Positions 44,090-52,035 of a DNA stretch of 64,000 nt are shown piece by piece. The first letter of the stretch is position 1. Each line of letters opens with the position of its first letter. Location: assembly GCF_016031635.1 (NCBI RefSeq), contig NZ_JACEGD010000043.1, positions 1 through 64,000 of the forward strand, given 5' to 3'. The position numbers were made by a program, and so were the translations under genes. The notes under the pieces are model-generated. The model worked only from the letters and a program-made list of their open reading frames with translations, did no database searches and had not been told where the DNA came from. This DNA is from Bradyrhizobium diversitatis (GTDB taxonomy: Bacteria > Pseudomonadota > Alphaproteobacteria > Rhizobiales > Xanthobacteraceae).

Positions 44090-46102
44090 CTAGAACTCGG
44101 CGTGCAGGCGGCCCGAGAAGATCGAGACCGGGCCGCGGTCGGCGTTATAGGCCGGGTTCGTGATGAACTGGTAATCGAACGTCATCGTCGTCCAGGAATT
44201 GAGCTTCCAGGCATAGTAGGCTTCGAGGATGCGTTCCGGACTGTAGTTGAGCCGCCCGTCGCCGATCAGCAGGCCGGTGCCGCCGGCGGCGAGAAAATCG
44301 CGATGCGCGTCGGAAAGTCCGTTGACGGCGCCGCCGATGCCGATCGTATCGTCCGGCCGCCCCCAATGGCTGCCCTTGATCGACAGGCCGCCCGATACGC
44401 TGCGGTCGATGTCGGTGAAGGACAGGATCTGGTTCTGGCCGTCATTCCAGCTTGCGCGCGCGAACAGCCCGACGTCCTTGACGATCTGCTGCTCGAGGTT
44501 GACGTAGAAGCCGTATTTCGAACGGTCGCGCTGGTTGGCGATCGTGATGTCGTTGATGTCGAGCGCAGGGTTGGCAGCGGCGATCGCGACCACCTGGCGG
44601 TAGTTGGCGGTATTGCCGCTGTTGTAGAACGTGCCGACCCGCAACTTGCCGGGTTGGTCGAAGATCGAATGGCGCTCTTCGAGCTCGACGACGGCGCCGC
44701 CGGTCTTGAAGACCAGCACGTCGCTGTTGGGCGCATCGGGGACCTGGAACAGCCCGGCGCGCACCGCCCAGTCCTTGCGGTTGAGCTCGACCACGGCGCC
44801 ACGGGTGTAGCCGGGCAGATCGGCGGGGAAGTCGTAAGCGGCCGACGACCACATCGCCCAGTTCATGAAGTCGGCGCGCGGATCCTTGGCGTAGGCATTG
44901 CCGTCGAAGAAATCGCCGACGGCGAAGCGGCCGACGATCAGAGTGACGCGGTCGATGTCGCGCTTGCCCGCGAGCTGGTTCGGGGCGTCGGGCACTTCCT
45001 CCTGCTCGCCGCCGAGGCCAAATGTCTGCCTCAAATAGTAGCGCTGTGCACGGATCTTCGGGAATGGCGCGCCGGCCTTTTGTGCCTCGCCGTTGGAGAA
45101 GCCGGCGAGACCGAGCGTGCCGTTGAGGCCGGAACCCTGCGCCAGTTCGGGATTGAAGTAGAACTCGCCGCCGTCCCACAGCCGTGCGCCGAGAAAGGCC
45201 GTGGTCGTCCAGGTCGCCTGAAACTGGCCACGGCCGGGAAGGCTCAGCGGGCTCGCATAGGGCGAGCGGATCGGCCCGTAGCCCTGCGGCAGCATGGTGG
45301 TCTGGGCGTGGACGTTCCAGTCGCCGGACTCCGGGAGCTTCGTCTTGCCGTTGACCGGCGCCATCCAGGGCGTGTCGCCGAAATTGTAGTTGAGGCCGAG
45401 CTTGAACAGATGGATGCGCGGATCGACGTCGACGTTGGCCATGCCGAAGGTGCCGAGATCGTAGGTCCGGCGCGACAATGCGACGTAGTCGTATTCGGCC
45501 TTCGCGCTCCAATTGCCGCTGACGGCGAATTCGAGGCCAAGTCCCGCCGTCCATCCGGTCTGGTAGTGGCCGACCGGAGAAAGCTCGGTGACGCCATCGG
45601 CGTCGTTGACGTTGATATGCGTGTGACCCCAGGCGAAACCGCCGGTGACGAAGGGCATGAAGCGATCGAAGGCATAGCCCAGACGGCCGCGCACGGTGCC
45701 GACATAGTCGATGGTGGTGTTGAACGGAGCCGGTGCGCGCTCGTGCGCGGGAAAATCGAGCGGACTGGTGAACGTGGCGTCCGCTTCGACGCCGAGAACG
45801 ACGCGGTTCGCAAGCTGGCGGTTGTAGCCGAGCTGGTAGCCGCCGGTCAGGCCGGTGGCGCTGTGCGGCAGGCCCGCGCCCTGCAAGGGCAGCGGGTTGG
45901 TGCCCGGTCCGAAGCCGGCGTCGCCATAGCCGAAATGACCGCCCACATAGAACCCGGTCCAGTCATAGACGGTTTTCGCCGCGCGCGCCTTCAGCGGCAG
46001 GTCGGCTGCCAAGCTTGCACACGGCAGTGCCAGTACGCCCGTGGCAATTGCCGCGGCCGTCCGCAAGTACCGGTGTCGGTAACCCCTCAACGTCAAACGC
46101 AC
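44090..46102 (-). CDS. two-domain outer-membrane protein: Omp25-like barrel fused to OprB-type porin
   Basis: About 670 residues if started at GTG 46102; there is no ATG near the signal peptide (YLRTAAAIATGVLALPCASLA) and TTG 46096 or TTG 46243 are alternatives. Residues about 50-250 look like a small beta-barrel of the Omp25/OmpW sort (WTGFYVGGHFGYG, YDYVALSRRTYDLG, FKLGLNYNFGD). Residues about 260-670 match carbohydrate-selective OprB porins (WNVHAQTTMLPQGY, YYLRQTFGLGG, NRKDWAVRAGLFQVPDAPNS, LEAYYAWKL) and end in Phe, as outer-membrane proteins do. Probably transcribed with the ABC genes downstream. Confidence 0.82.
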   Translation of the reverse strand: MRLTLRGYRHRYLRTAAAIATGVLALPCASLAADLPLKARAAKTVYDWTGFYVGGHFGYGDAGFGPGTNPLPLQGAGLPHSATGLTGGYQLGYNRQLANRVVLGVEADATFTSPLDFPAHERAPAPFNTTIDYVGTVRGRLGYAFDRFMPFVTGGFAWGHTHINVNDADGVTELSPVGHYQTGWTAGLGLEFAVSGNWSAKAEYDYVALSRRTYDLGTFGMANVDVDPRIHLFKLGLNYNFGDTPWMAPVNGKTKLPESGDWNVHAQTTMLPQGYGPIRSPYASPLSLPGRGQFQATWTTTAFLGARLWDGGEFYFNPELAQGSGLNGTLGLAGFSNGEAQKAGAPFPKIRAQRYYLRQTFGLGGEQEEVPDAPNQLAGKRDIDRVTLIVGRFAVGDFFDGNAYAKDPRADFMNWAMWSSAAYDFPADLPGYTRGAVVELNRKDWAVRAGLFQVPDAPNSDVLVFKTGGAVVELEERHSIFDQPGKLRVGTFYNSGNTANYRQVVAIAAANPALDINDITIANQRDRSKYGFYVNLEQQIVKDVGLFARASWNDGQNQILSFTDIDRSVSGGLSIKGSHWGRPDDTIGIGGAVNGLSDAHRDFLAAGGTGLLIGDGRLNYSPERILEAYYAWKLNSWTTMTFDYQFITNPAYNADRGPVSIFSGRLHAEF

Positions 46103-46421
46103 GCCCCCAAACGCGAATGTCCAACTCGCCGCACGATCCCTGCCGATTCGCAACGGCTTTGTCTCAGGTCTCGCCTGCTCCCACGCAAGATGATTTCGAT
46201 CCCGCGTGACCACTTCCTTATTGCAATTAATTCGCAATAGCAACTAGTGCGCTGTCGTTGAGAATAGTTGGCATTGCTCTGTGACGGGACTGTTACATGG
46301 CAGGGACGTCTGGAATCCGGGGCAGCCGAGCGGATGCTTGGGACCGATCCAAGGCAGGGACGAGCGCGGGAGGCGGCGGAATTGCGTAAATCGACGGTCG
46401 GTTGCCCGCCAGCGGAAGCAC
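46103..46421. other. intergenic region with an AT-rich dyad upstream of the porin (319 bp)
   Basis: Contains the near-palindrome TTGCAATTAATTCGCAA at 46221-46237 (one mismatch), a likely regulator site for the porin/ABC operon. If the porin really starts at TTG 46243, the first 140 bases would be coding, but they lack family content. No other gene seen. Confidence 0.45.
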
Positions 46422-46595
46422 TTAGCAGCCGTGGCAGATGCCCTTGATCTTCTTGTTGAGCAACGCGTCATCATTGCTGGCCGCACTGCTCTTGTCCTTG
46501 GCTGGCGTGTTCGTTTCCGAGCCGGGACCGTTCGTGGCCTTGGTCGCTGGACTGGCCGAGCCCAACCGTTGCTGCCAGAGCTTCTCGCCGATCAT
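46422..46595 (-). CDS. very short frame ending ICHGC (57 residues)
   Basis: From ATG 46595 to TAA 46422. The middle is polar and low complexity (PATKATNGPGSETNT); the end DDALLNKKIKGICHGC resembles the end of the secreted protein at 18271-18534. No signal peptide is encoded, and a strong hairpin lies five bases before the ATG, so it may be the surviving tail of a longer gene. Confidence 0.35.
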   Translation of the reverse strand: MIGEKLWQQRLGSASPATKATNGPGSETNTPAKDKSSAASNDDALLNKKIKGICHGC

Positions 46596-46599
46596 GGAT

Positions 46600-46631
46600 G
46601 ACCCCGCCCGGGGGGACAGCCGGGCGGGGTC
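46600..46631. terminator. GC-rich hairpin, possible terminator
   Basis: gaccccgcccgg and ccgggcggggtc form a perfect 12-bp stem with an 8-base loop. It lies about 75 bases after the stop of the small secreted gene at 46708. There is no following T run, so termination would be atypical. Confidence 0.5.
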
Positions 46632-46707
46632 GGGGGCACGACACGGGGTGGATGAGGCGCCCGTGTCGGACGCAGGAGCCAGGAGAGATCGGCCTCAGAT
46701 ACCCAGA

Positions 46708-46971
46708 TCAGTAGCAGGTACGAACGCGGCCGACGTACTGGCCGAAGGCGTTGTACTGGGCGACCCAGCCGCAGCGGTGATAGCCGTGGTAATAGGGGTC
46801 GTTGCTGGCGGCGATTGCGGAGCCGACGACGGCGGCGGTGGCGATGCCGGCGCCGACACCCCAGACCCAGCCGGGCTGCTTGGCTTCGGCAGAAGAGGTG
46901 GTGGACACGATGCTGCCGGTGACGGCGAGGGCAGCGAGAGCTGCGGCGGCAATCCTGGTCTTGATCGACAT
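46708..46971 (-). CDS. small exported protein with Gly/Ala helix
   Basis: 87 residues from ATG 46971 (GGATGGAG upstream). Signal peptide SIKTRIAAAALAALAVTGSI, then AEAKQPG; a Gly/Ala-rich stretch WGVGAGIATAAVVGSAIAAS that could insert in a membrane, and an aromatic C-terminal tail NDPYYHGYHRCGWVAQYNAF with two Cys. Such short YGYH-type proteins are common in Bradyrhizobium; function unknown. Confidence 0.7.
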   Translation of the reverse strand: MSIKTRIAAAALAALAVTGSIVSTTSSAEAKQPGWVWGVGAGIATAAVVGSAIAASNDPYYHGYHRCGWVAQYNAFGQYVGRVRTCY

Positions 46972-47112
46972 GTGTGAAACTCCATCCGGGTTGAGGCGGT
47001 CCGTTGTGGCCCGCATGCCCAGTTGGACGGAGGCTCTTCGCATCCGGTTCGAAGATCGCAGATGTGGCCGCGAAGACTCGACCTTTCCCGAATGAATCCA
47101 GGAGGATGCCGG

Positions 47113-47922
47113 CTAGCCGAGGGGGCCCTTGGCGAGCCTGTTCACGTCGAAGTTATCGACTTCACTCAGCAGCTCGCAGAAGGCGCGCGCACCCTGGTCG
47201 ATCAGCCGCTCGCCCTTCTCGGCCACGGCCAGCGTCGCATTGCCGACCGCGCCGCTGGGGTTGAGATCCTGCGCCTGCCAAGCGAATGGCGCGGGGCGCT
47301 GCGTCGAGAGCCAGCGATACTGCTGCTCCATCGCGACGCTGCTCGCAGGGAAATCCGCGATCGCATCCATGCGCACCTGATCGGGATAGCGCGCCAGCAT
47401 GATCGAGGTCTCGACCGCACCGCCGTGAATGCCGTGGCGCACTTCCTCGGCCGGGAACAATCCGTCCGCGCCGGAGAGCCGCGACCATGACGTCGTCACC
47501 ACGAAAAGCTTGTGATGCGCGCGCAGATCTTGCGCGACCAGCATCATGGCCGCGCTGTTGCCGCCATGGCTGGTGACGATGACGAGCTTCTTCACGCCGC
47601 GGCGTGCAACGTCCTCGCCGATCCCTGTCCATTTCTTCAGCGCAATTTCGGTCGGCAGCGTCTGCGTGCCCGGATAGTCGATATGCTCGGTGGAAATCCC
47701 GACCGGTTCAACCGGCAGAAATCCGGCGGGAATGCTCTCAGGCAGCAGCTCGCGCACGCGCGCGAGATAGGCCTCCGCGATCAGTATGTCGGTCGTGAGC
47801 GGCAGATGCGGACCGTGCTGCTCGGTCGCCGCCAGCGGCAGCACCGCGATCCAGCGCGACACCTCCGCAGGACCCGCATCGGGCCAGTTGATATCGATCC
47901 AGTCGCGGGAGGGCGTCTTCAA
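47113..47922 (-). CDS. creatininase family protein
   Basis: About 269 residues from TTG 47922, just before the conserved part (KTPSRDWIDINWPDAGP); GTG 47946 or ATG 47997 would extend it. Metal ligands of the family are visible: Glu and His in PLAATEQHGPHLPLTTD, His in VTSHGGNSAAMML and Glu in HGGAVETSIML. Creatininase-fold amidohydrolases open cyclic amides or cleave formamides. Divergent from the ABC/hydroxyacid-dehydrogenase operon, suggesting a shared substrate pathway. Confidence 0.85.
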   Translation of the reverse strand: MKTPSRDWIDINWPDAGPAEVSRWIAVLPLAATEQHGPHLPLTTDILIAEAYLARVRELLPESIPAGFLPVEPVGISTEHIDYPGTQTLPTEIALKKWTGIGEDVARRGVKKLVIVTSHGGNSAAMMLVAQDLRAHHKLFVVTTSWSRLSGADGLFPAEEVRHGIHGGAVETSIMLARYPDQVRMDAIADFPASSVAMEQQYRWLSTQRPAPFAWQAQDLNPSGAVGNATLAVAEKGERLIDQGARAFCELLSEVDNFDVNRLAKGPLG

Positions 47923-48072
47923 GGTTTCTTTGCCCGAATTTGTCACGTAATTTGGAGTATGAGGGGGCGCGGGCCTGGCCGGTTCGCGTCCCCTCATGTC
48001 ATGCGGTTCTATCGCGTTGCCTTCCCTTGAGCCAGACACGATTGGGCCAGCCACGATCGACGGAGTGCCATC

Positions 48073-49095
48073 ATGACCCCCTCTCATCTGCGGCGAGCGC
48101 TAATTGCGGGCTTGCTGGCCGCTTTCGCCTCCCTTGCACCGGCGCGCGCCGAAACGCTCGACAAGGTCACCTTCGGCACCAACTGGGTCGCCGAGGCCGA
48201 GCATGGTGGCTTCTTTCAGGCGGTCGCCGACGGCACCTACAGGAAATACGGGCTCGACGTGACCATCGTCCCCGGCGGTCCCAACGAGAACAACCGCATG
48301 CTGCTGATTGCCGGCAAGATCGATTTCTTCATGGCCGCGAACACGCTGATGTCGTTCGACGCCGTCGCCAACAACGTCCCCGTCGTGACCATCGCTGCGA
48401 TCTTCCAGAAGGATCCGCAGGTGATGCTGACGCATCCCGACGCCAAGGTCACGAAGATCGAGGATCTCAAGCCGCTGACGCTGTTCGTCTCCAAGGAGGG
48501 CATGGGCAGCTACTTCCAATGGCTGAAGTCCGAATACGGTTTCAACGAGAAGAACGTCCGCCCCTATAATTTCAATCCGCAGCCCTTCATCGCGAACCCG
48601 AAGAGCGCCATGCAGGGCTACGTCACCTCCGAGCCGTTCGCGGTCGAGAAGGCCGCCGGCTTCAAGCCCAACGTGCTGCTGCTCGCCGATTACGGCTTCA
48701 ACACCTATTCGACCCTGATCGAGACGCGCCGCGACATCGTCGAGAAGAAGCCCGATCTGGTCCAGCGCTTCGTCGATGCCTCCATGATCGGCTGGTACAA
48801 TTACATCTACCGCGACAATTCCGCCGGCAATGCCCTGATCAAGAAGCTGAATCCGGAGATGACCGACGATCTGCTCGCCTATTCCGTCGCCAAGATGAAG
48901 GAACACGGCATCGTCGATTCCGGCGACAGCTTGAAGAACGGCATCGGCGCGATGAGCGACGAGCGCTACACCTCCTTCTTCAACAAGATGGTGAAGGCCG
49001 GCGTCGTGAAGGCGGATCTCGACTTCCGCAAGTCCTATACGCTGCGCTTCGTCAACAAGGGCGTCGGCATCGAGCTGCGCCCGAACAAGCCGTAA
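48073..49095 (+). CDS. ABC transporter substrate-binding protein, NMT1 type
   Basis: 340 residues. Signal peptide SHLRRALIAGLLAAFASLAP, then ARAET. Family motifs: TFGTNWVAEAEHGGFFQAVA, GTYRKYGLDVTIVPGGPNEN, FFMAANTLMSFDAVAN and EKKPDLVQRFVDASMIGWYN. The closest family pattern is the thiamine-precursor/pyrimidine NMT1 group, but ligand is unknown. GGAG precedes ATG 48073. A repeat separates it from the ATPase gene. Confidence 0.9.
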   Translation: MTPSHLRRALIAGLLAAFASLAPARAETLDKVTFGTNWVAEAEHGGFFQAVADGTYRKYGLDVTIVPGGPNENNRMLLIAGKIDFFMAANTLMSFDAVANNVPVVTIAAIFQKDPQVMLTHPDAKVTKIEDLKPLTLFVSKEGMGSYFQWLKSEYGFNEKNVRPYNFNPQPFIANPKSAMQGYVTSEPFAVEKAAGFKPNVLLLADYGFNTYSTLIETRRDIVEKKPDLVQRFVDASMIGWYNYIYRDNSAGNALIKKLNPEMTDDLLAYSVAKMKEHGIVDSGDSLKNGIGAMSDERYTSFFNKMVKAGVVKADLDFRKSYTLRFVNKGVGIELRPNKP

Positions 49096-49200
49096 CGGAT
49101 GTTGAGATCAGGCACTGCGGTGCGGCTGGGGCCTACCCCCTCTCCCCGTCGGGGACAGGGCTATCGCATATTAGATGTAGCCATGGGCACCGACTGTATC

Positions 49201-49325
49201 CACGGCGTCATGGCCGGGCTTGACCCGGCCATCCACGCCTTTTCACGCAGCACAAAGAACGTGGATGCCCGGGACAAGCCCGGGCATGACGACCTCTGCA
49301 AAATTCAAACGCGATTGCCCTGCCG
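49201..49325. repeat. ggccgggcttgacccggcc-type palindromic element
   Basis: Contains atggccgggcttgacccggc, a middle catccacgcc...aagaacgtggatg, and gcccgggacaagcccgggc, then gcgattgccctgc. An inverted copy of the whole element is at 52798-52918, so the pair brackets the intervening 3.5 kb. Confidence 0.85.
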
Positions 49326-49370
49326 TCGGGGAGAGATGAAGGGGGCCCGAAACACAGCAGCCCGCTCTCA

Positions 49371-50231
49371 ATGGTAGAGCGCAACACCCCGCCCACCGTC
49401 GAGGCCAGCCTGACGGCTCTTGCCGTCAGTCTGCGCGGCGTGACGAAAGCCTATGACAACGGCATCACGGCACTCGGCCCGTTCGACCTCACTGTGCGCA
49501 AGGGCGAGTTCATCTCGCTGCTCGGCCCGTCCGGCTGCGGCAAGTCGACCGCGCTGCGCATCATCGCCGGGCTCAGTGCGCCGTCATCGGGCACTGTGCG
49601 GGTGGCGCGTCACAAGGGCTCGGTGCAGCCCGGCCATGTTCAACCAGGTCATGTTCAACCAGGTCATGTTCAACCAGGTCATGGCATCGGCTTCGTGTTT
49701 CAGGAGCCGACCCTGATGCCCTGGACCAGCGTCCGCGAGAACGTGCGGCTGCCCTTGAGGCTCGCACGCGTGCCGAAGGCAGACGCGCGCGCGCGTGCCG
49801 ACGAGGCGCTGGCGAGCGTCGGGCTCGCCGATTTCGCCGATGCCTATCCGCGCGAGCTCTCCGGCGGCATGAAGATGCGGGTATCGCTGGCGCGCGCGCT
49901 CGTCACCGACCCCGAGATCCTCCTGATGGACGAGCCGTTCGCAGCCCTCGACGAGATCACGCGCTTCCGCCTCAACAACGATCTGCTCGCCCTGTGGCGC
50001 CGCCTTGGCAAGACCGTCATCTTCGTCACCCATTCGGTGTTCGAGTCCGTCTATCTGTCGCAGCGCGTGGTGGTGATGACGGCCCGGCCCGGCCGCATCC
50101 AGGCTGACATCCGCATCGAGACGGTCGAGCCGCGCGGGGAGGAGTTTCGGACCTCAGCCGCCTATTCCGATTACTGCCGAAGAGTGTCAGCCGCGCTGGC
50201 GCCGTCGTATTCGGGACAGTCGACGCTATGA
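49371..50231 (+). CDS. ABC transporter ATP-binding protein with VQPGH repeat insert
   Basis: 286 residues. Walker A LLGPSGCGKST near 50, ABC signature LSGGMKMRVS, Walker B ILLMDEPFAALDE, switch His VIFVTHSVFE. Between Walker A and the Q-loop (FVFQEPTLMPW), residues 85-104 are four tandem VQPGH units, where relatives have a single short turn. All catalytic motifs remain intact and in frame. It overlaps the permease start by four bases (ATGA). Confidence 0.9.
   Translation: MVERNTPPTVEASLTALAVSLRGVTKAYDNGITALGPFDLTVRKGEFISLLGPSGCGKSTALRIIAGLSAPSSGTVRVARHKGSVQPGHVQPGHVQPGHVQPGHGIGFVFQEPTLMPWTSVRENVRLPLRLARVPKADARARADEALASVGLADFADAYPRELSGGMKMRVSLARALVTDPEILLMDEPFAALDEITRFRLNNDLLALWRRLGKTVIFVTHSVFESVYLSQRVVVMTARPGRIQADIRIETVEPRGEEFRTSAAYSDYCRRVSAALAPSYSGQSTL
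49623..49682 (+). repeat. 15-bp in-frame tandem repeat, four copies
   Basis: Copy 1 gtgcagcccggccat differs at synonymous positions; copies 2-4 are each gttcaaccaggtcat, identical. All encode Val-Gln-Pro-Gly-His. Identity of the last three implies recent expansion by slippage or unequal crossover. Confidence 0.95.
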
Positions 50232-51046
50232 GCGCGCAAGCGCCCATCACCGCGGGATCGTCCCGCGCGCAGCGCGCGATGCGCTACGTGCTTCCCGTCA
50301 TGGTGTTCGCGGCCGGCCTCGTCGCCTGGGAACTCGTGGTCCGCATCAAGGGGATCCCGCCTTACGTGCTGCCGGCGCCGTCCGTCATCGTCCTGACGCT
50401 GATCAGGGACTGGGCGGTTCTGTCACAATCGCTCGCCACCACGCTCCTGACCACGCTCGAGGGGTTCCTAGCGGCGAGTATCGGCGGCATCGCGCTGGCG
50501 CTGCTGTTCAACCAGTCGAAATGGGTGGAATATTCGCTGTTCCCCTATGCCGTGGTCCTGCAGGTGACGCCTGTCATCGCGATCGCGCCGCTGCTGCTGA
50601 TCTATCTGGAGCAGCAGACCGCGGTCGTGGTCTGCGCCTTCATCGTCGCCTTCTTTCCGGTGCTGTCCAACACCACGCTCGGGCTGAATTCGGTGGATCG
50701 CAATCTCGCCGGCCTGTTCCAGCTCTATGGTGCCTCGCCACAGCAGACGCTGCGCTTTCTCAAGCTGCCCGCGGCACTGCCCTACATTCTCGGGGGCCTG
50801 CGCATTGCCGGCGGCCTGTCGCTGATCGGCGCGGTCGTGGCCGAGATCGCGGCGGGAACAGCGGGCGCCGGCTCCGGCCTCGCCTACGGGATCGCCGAGT
50901 CCGGCTATCGCCTGAACATACCCCGCATGTTCGCGGCGCTGCTTCTGTTGTCGCTGGCCGGGATTGTCATCTATGGGGTGCTGGCGCTAGTTTCCCACCT
51001 CGTTTTACGGCGCTGGCATGAGAGCGCGCTTGGAAAGGAAAACTGA
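50228..51046 (+). CDS. ABC transporter permease (NitT/TauT type)
   Basis: 272 residues. About six membrane helices, e.g. LPVMVFAAGLVAWELVVRIK, FLAASIGGIALALLFNQSK and FAALLLLSLAGIVIYGVLAL; coupling loop DRNLAGLFQLYGASPQQTLR, then FLKLPAALPYI. Overlaps the ATPase gene upstream (ATGA) and the dehydrogenase downstream (stop/start share one base), so all three are translationally coupled. Confidence 0.92.
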   Translation: MSAQAPITAGSSRAQRAMRYVLPVMVFAAGLVAWELVVRIKGIPPYVLPAPSVIVLTLIRDWAVLSQSLATTLLTTLEGFLAASIGGIALALLFNQSKWVEYSLFPYAVVLQVTPVIAIAPLLLIYLEQQTAVVVCAFIVAFFPVLSNTTLGLNSVDRNLAGLFQLYGASPQQTLRFLKLPAALPYILGGLRIAGGLSLIGAVVAEIAAGTAGAGSGLAYGIAESGYRLNIPRMFAALLLLSLAGIVIYGVLALVSHLVLRRWHESALGKEN

Positions 51047-52035
51047 TGGCTGCCGGTTCGATTTCGTCCGAAAAGATCGACCTCCTGATCTATGGGCCGG
51101 TGCGGCCGATCCTCGAGAACGGCTTTTCCGATCATTTCGTCGTGCACAAGGCGGAGACGCGCGGCGATCTCGAGCGCCTGACGCCGGCGGTTCGCGACAG
51201 GATCCGCGGCGTCGCCGTGACCTATCACACCGTGCGTGCGGACAGGGATTCGCTGTCACAGCTGCCGAAGCTGGAGATGGTGGCGAGCTTCGGCGTCGGC
51301 TACGACCATGTCGACGCCAAATACGCGGCCGAGAACAATATCGTCGTCACCAATACGCCCGACGTGCTGACCGAGGAGGTCGCCGACGTCGCGATGGGTC
51401 TTCTGATCGCGACCTTGCGCGAGTTCGTCAAGGCCGACCGTTACGTCCGCTCCGGCCTCTGGCAGACGCAGAACTATCCGCTCAGCGTCGGCTCGCTGCG
51501 CGACCGCAAGGTCGGCATCGTCGGCATGGGCCGGATCGGCCAGGCCATCGCGCGCCGGCTCGACGCCTCGCTGGTGCCGGTGGTGTACCACTCGCGCAAT
51601 CCGTCCAAGGACGTCTCCTACAAGCACTACCCTGACCTGCTCGAGATGGCGAAGGCGGTGGACACGCTGATGGTGATCGTGCCCGGAGGCGCCGCCACGA
51701 ACAAGATGATCAATGAAGAGGTGCTGAAGGCGCTCGGTCCGCGCGGCGTGCTGGTCAACGTGGCGCGCGGCTCGGTGGTGGACGAGCCGGCGCTGATCCA
51801 GGCGCTGAAATCCGGCACCATCCTCGCCGCCGGCCTCGACGTGTTCGCGGCCGAGCCGAACGTGCCGGACGAGCTCAAGACCATGCAGAACGTCGTGCTG
51901 CTGCCGCATATCGGTTCGGCCTCGGTGGTGACGCGCAACGCGATGGACCAGCTCGTGGTCGACAATCTCAAGGCCTGGTTTGCCGGCAAGGCGCCGCTGA
52001 CGCCGGTTGCGGAAACGCCGGTCAAGGGGCGCTGA
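51046..52035 (+). CDS. D-isomer-specific 2-hydroxyacid dehydrogenase
   Basis: 329 residues. NAD(P) motif VGIVGMGRIGQAIARRLDA near 157, ARGSVVDEPALIQAL with catalytic Arg, Glu in GLDVFAAEPNVPDEL and catalytic His in VLLPHIGSAS. The family includes glyoxylate/hydroxypyruvate and phosphoglycerate dehydrogenases. Coupled to an importer, it probably acts on the imported hydroxy or oxo acid. Start and stop overlap both neighbours. Confidence 0.92.
   Translation: MAAGSISSEKIDLLIYGPVRPILENGFSDHFVVHKAETRGDLERLTPAVRDRIRGVAVTYHTVRADRDSLSQLPKLEMVASFGVGYDHVDAKYAAENNIVVTNTPDVLTEEVADVAMGLLIATLREFVKADRYVRSGLWQTQNYPLSVGSLRDRKVGIVGMGRIGQAIARRLDASLVPVVYHSRNPSKDVSYKHYPDLLEMAKAVDTLMVIVPGGAATNKMINEEVLKALGPRGVLVNVARGSVVDEPALIQALKSGTILAAGLDVFAAEPNVPDELKTMQNVVLLPHIGSASVVTRNAMDQLVVDNLKAWFAGKAPLTPVAETPVKGR

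Noticed and set aside
44102-46240. 712-codon open frame antisense to the porin
   Set aside because: Shadow of the porin gene; no ribosome site, no motif, typical antisense composition.
49623-49682. CRISPR-like tandem repeat
   Set aside because: Units are only 15 bp, contiguous without spacers and exactly in frame within the ATPase gene.
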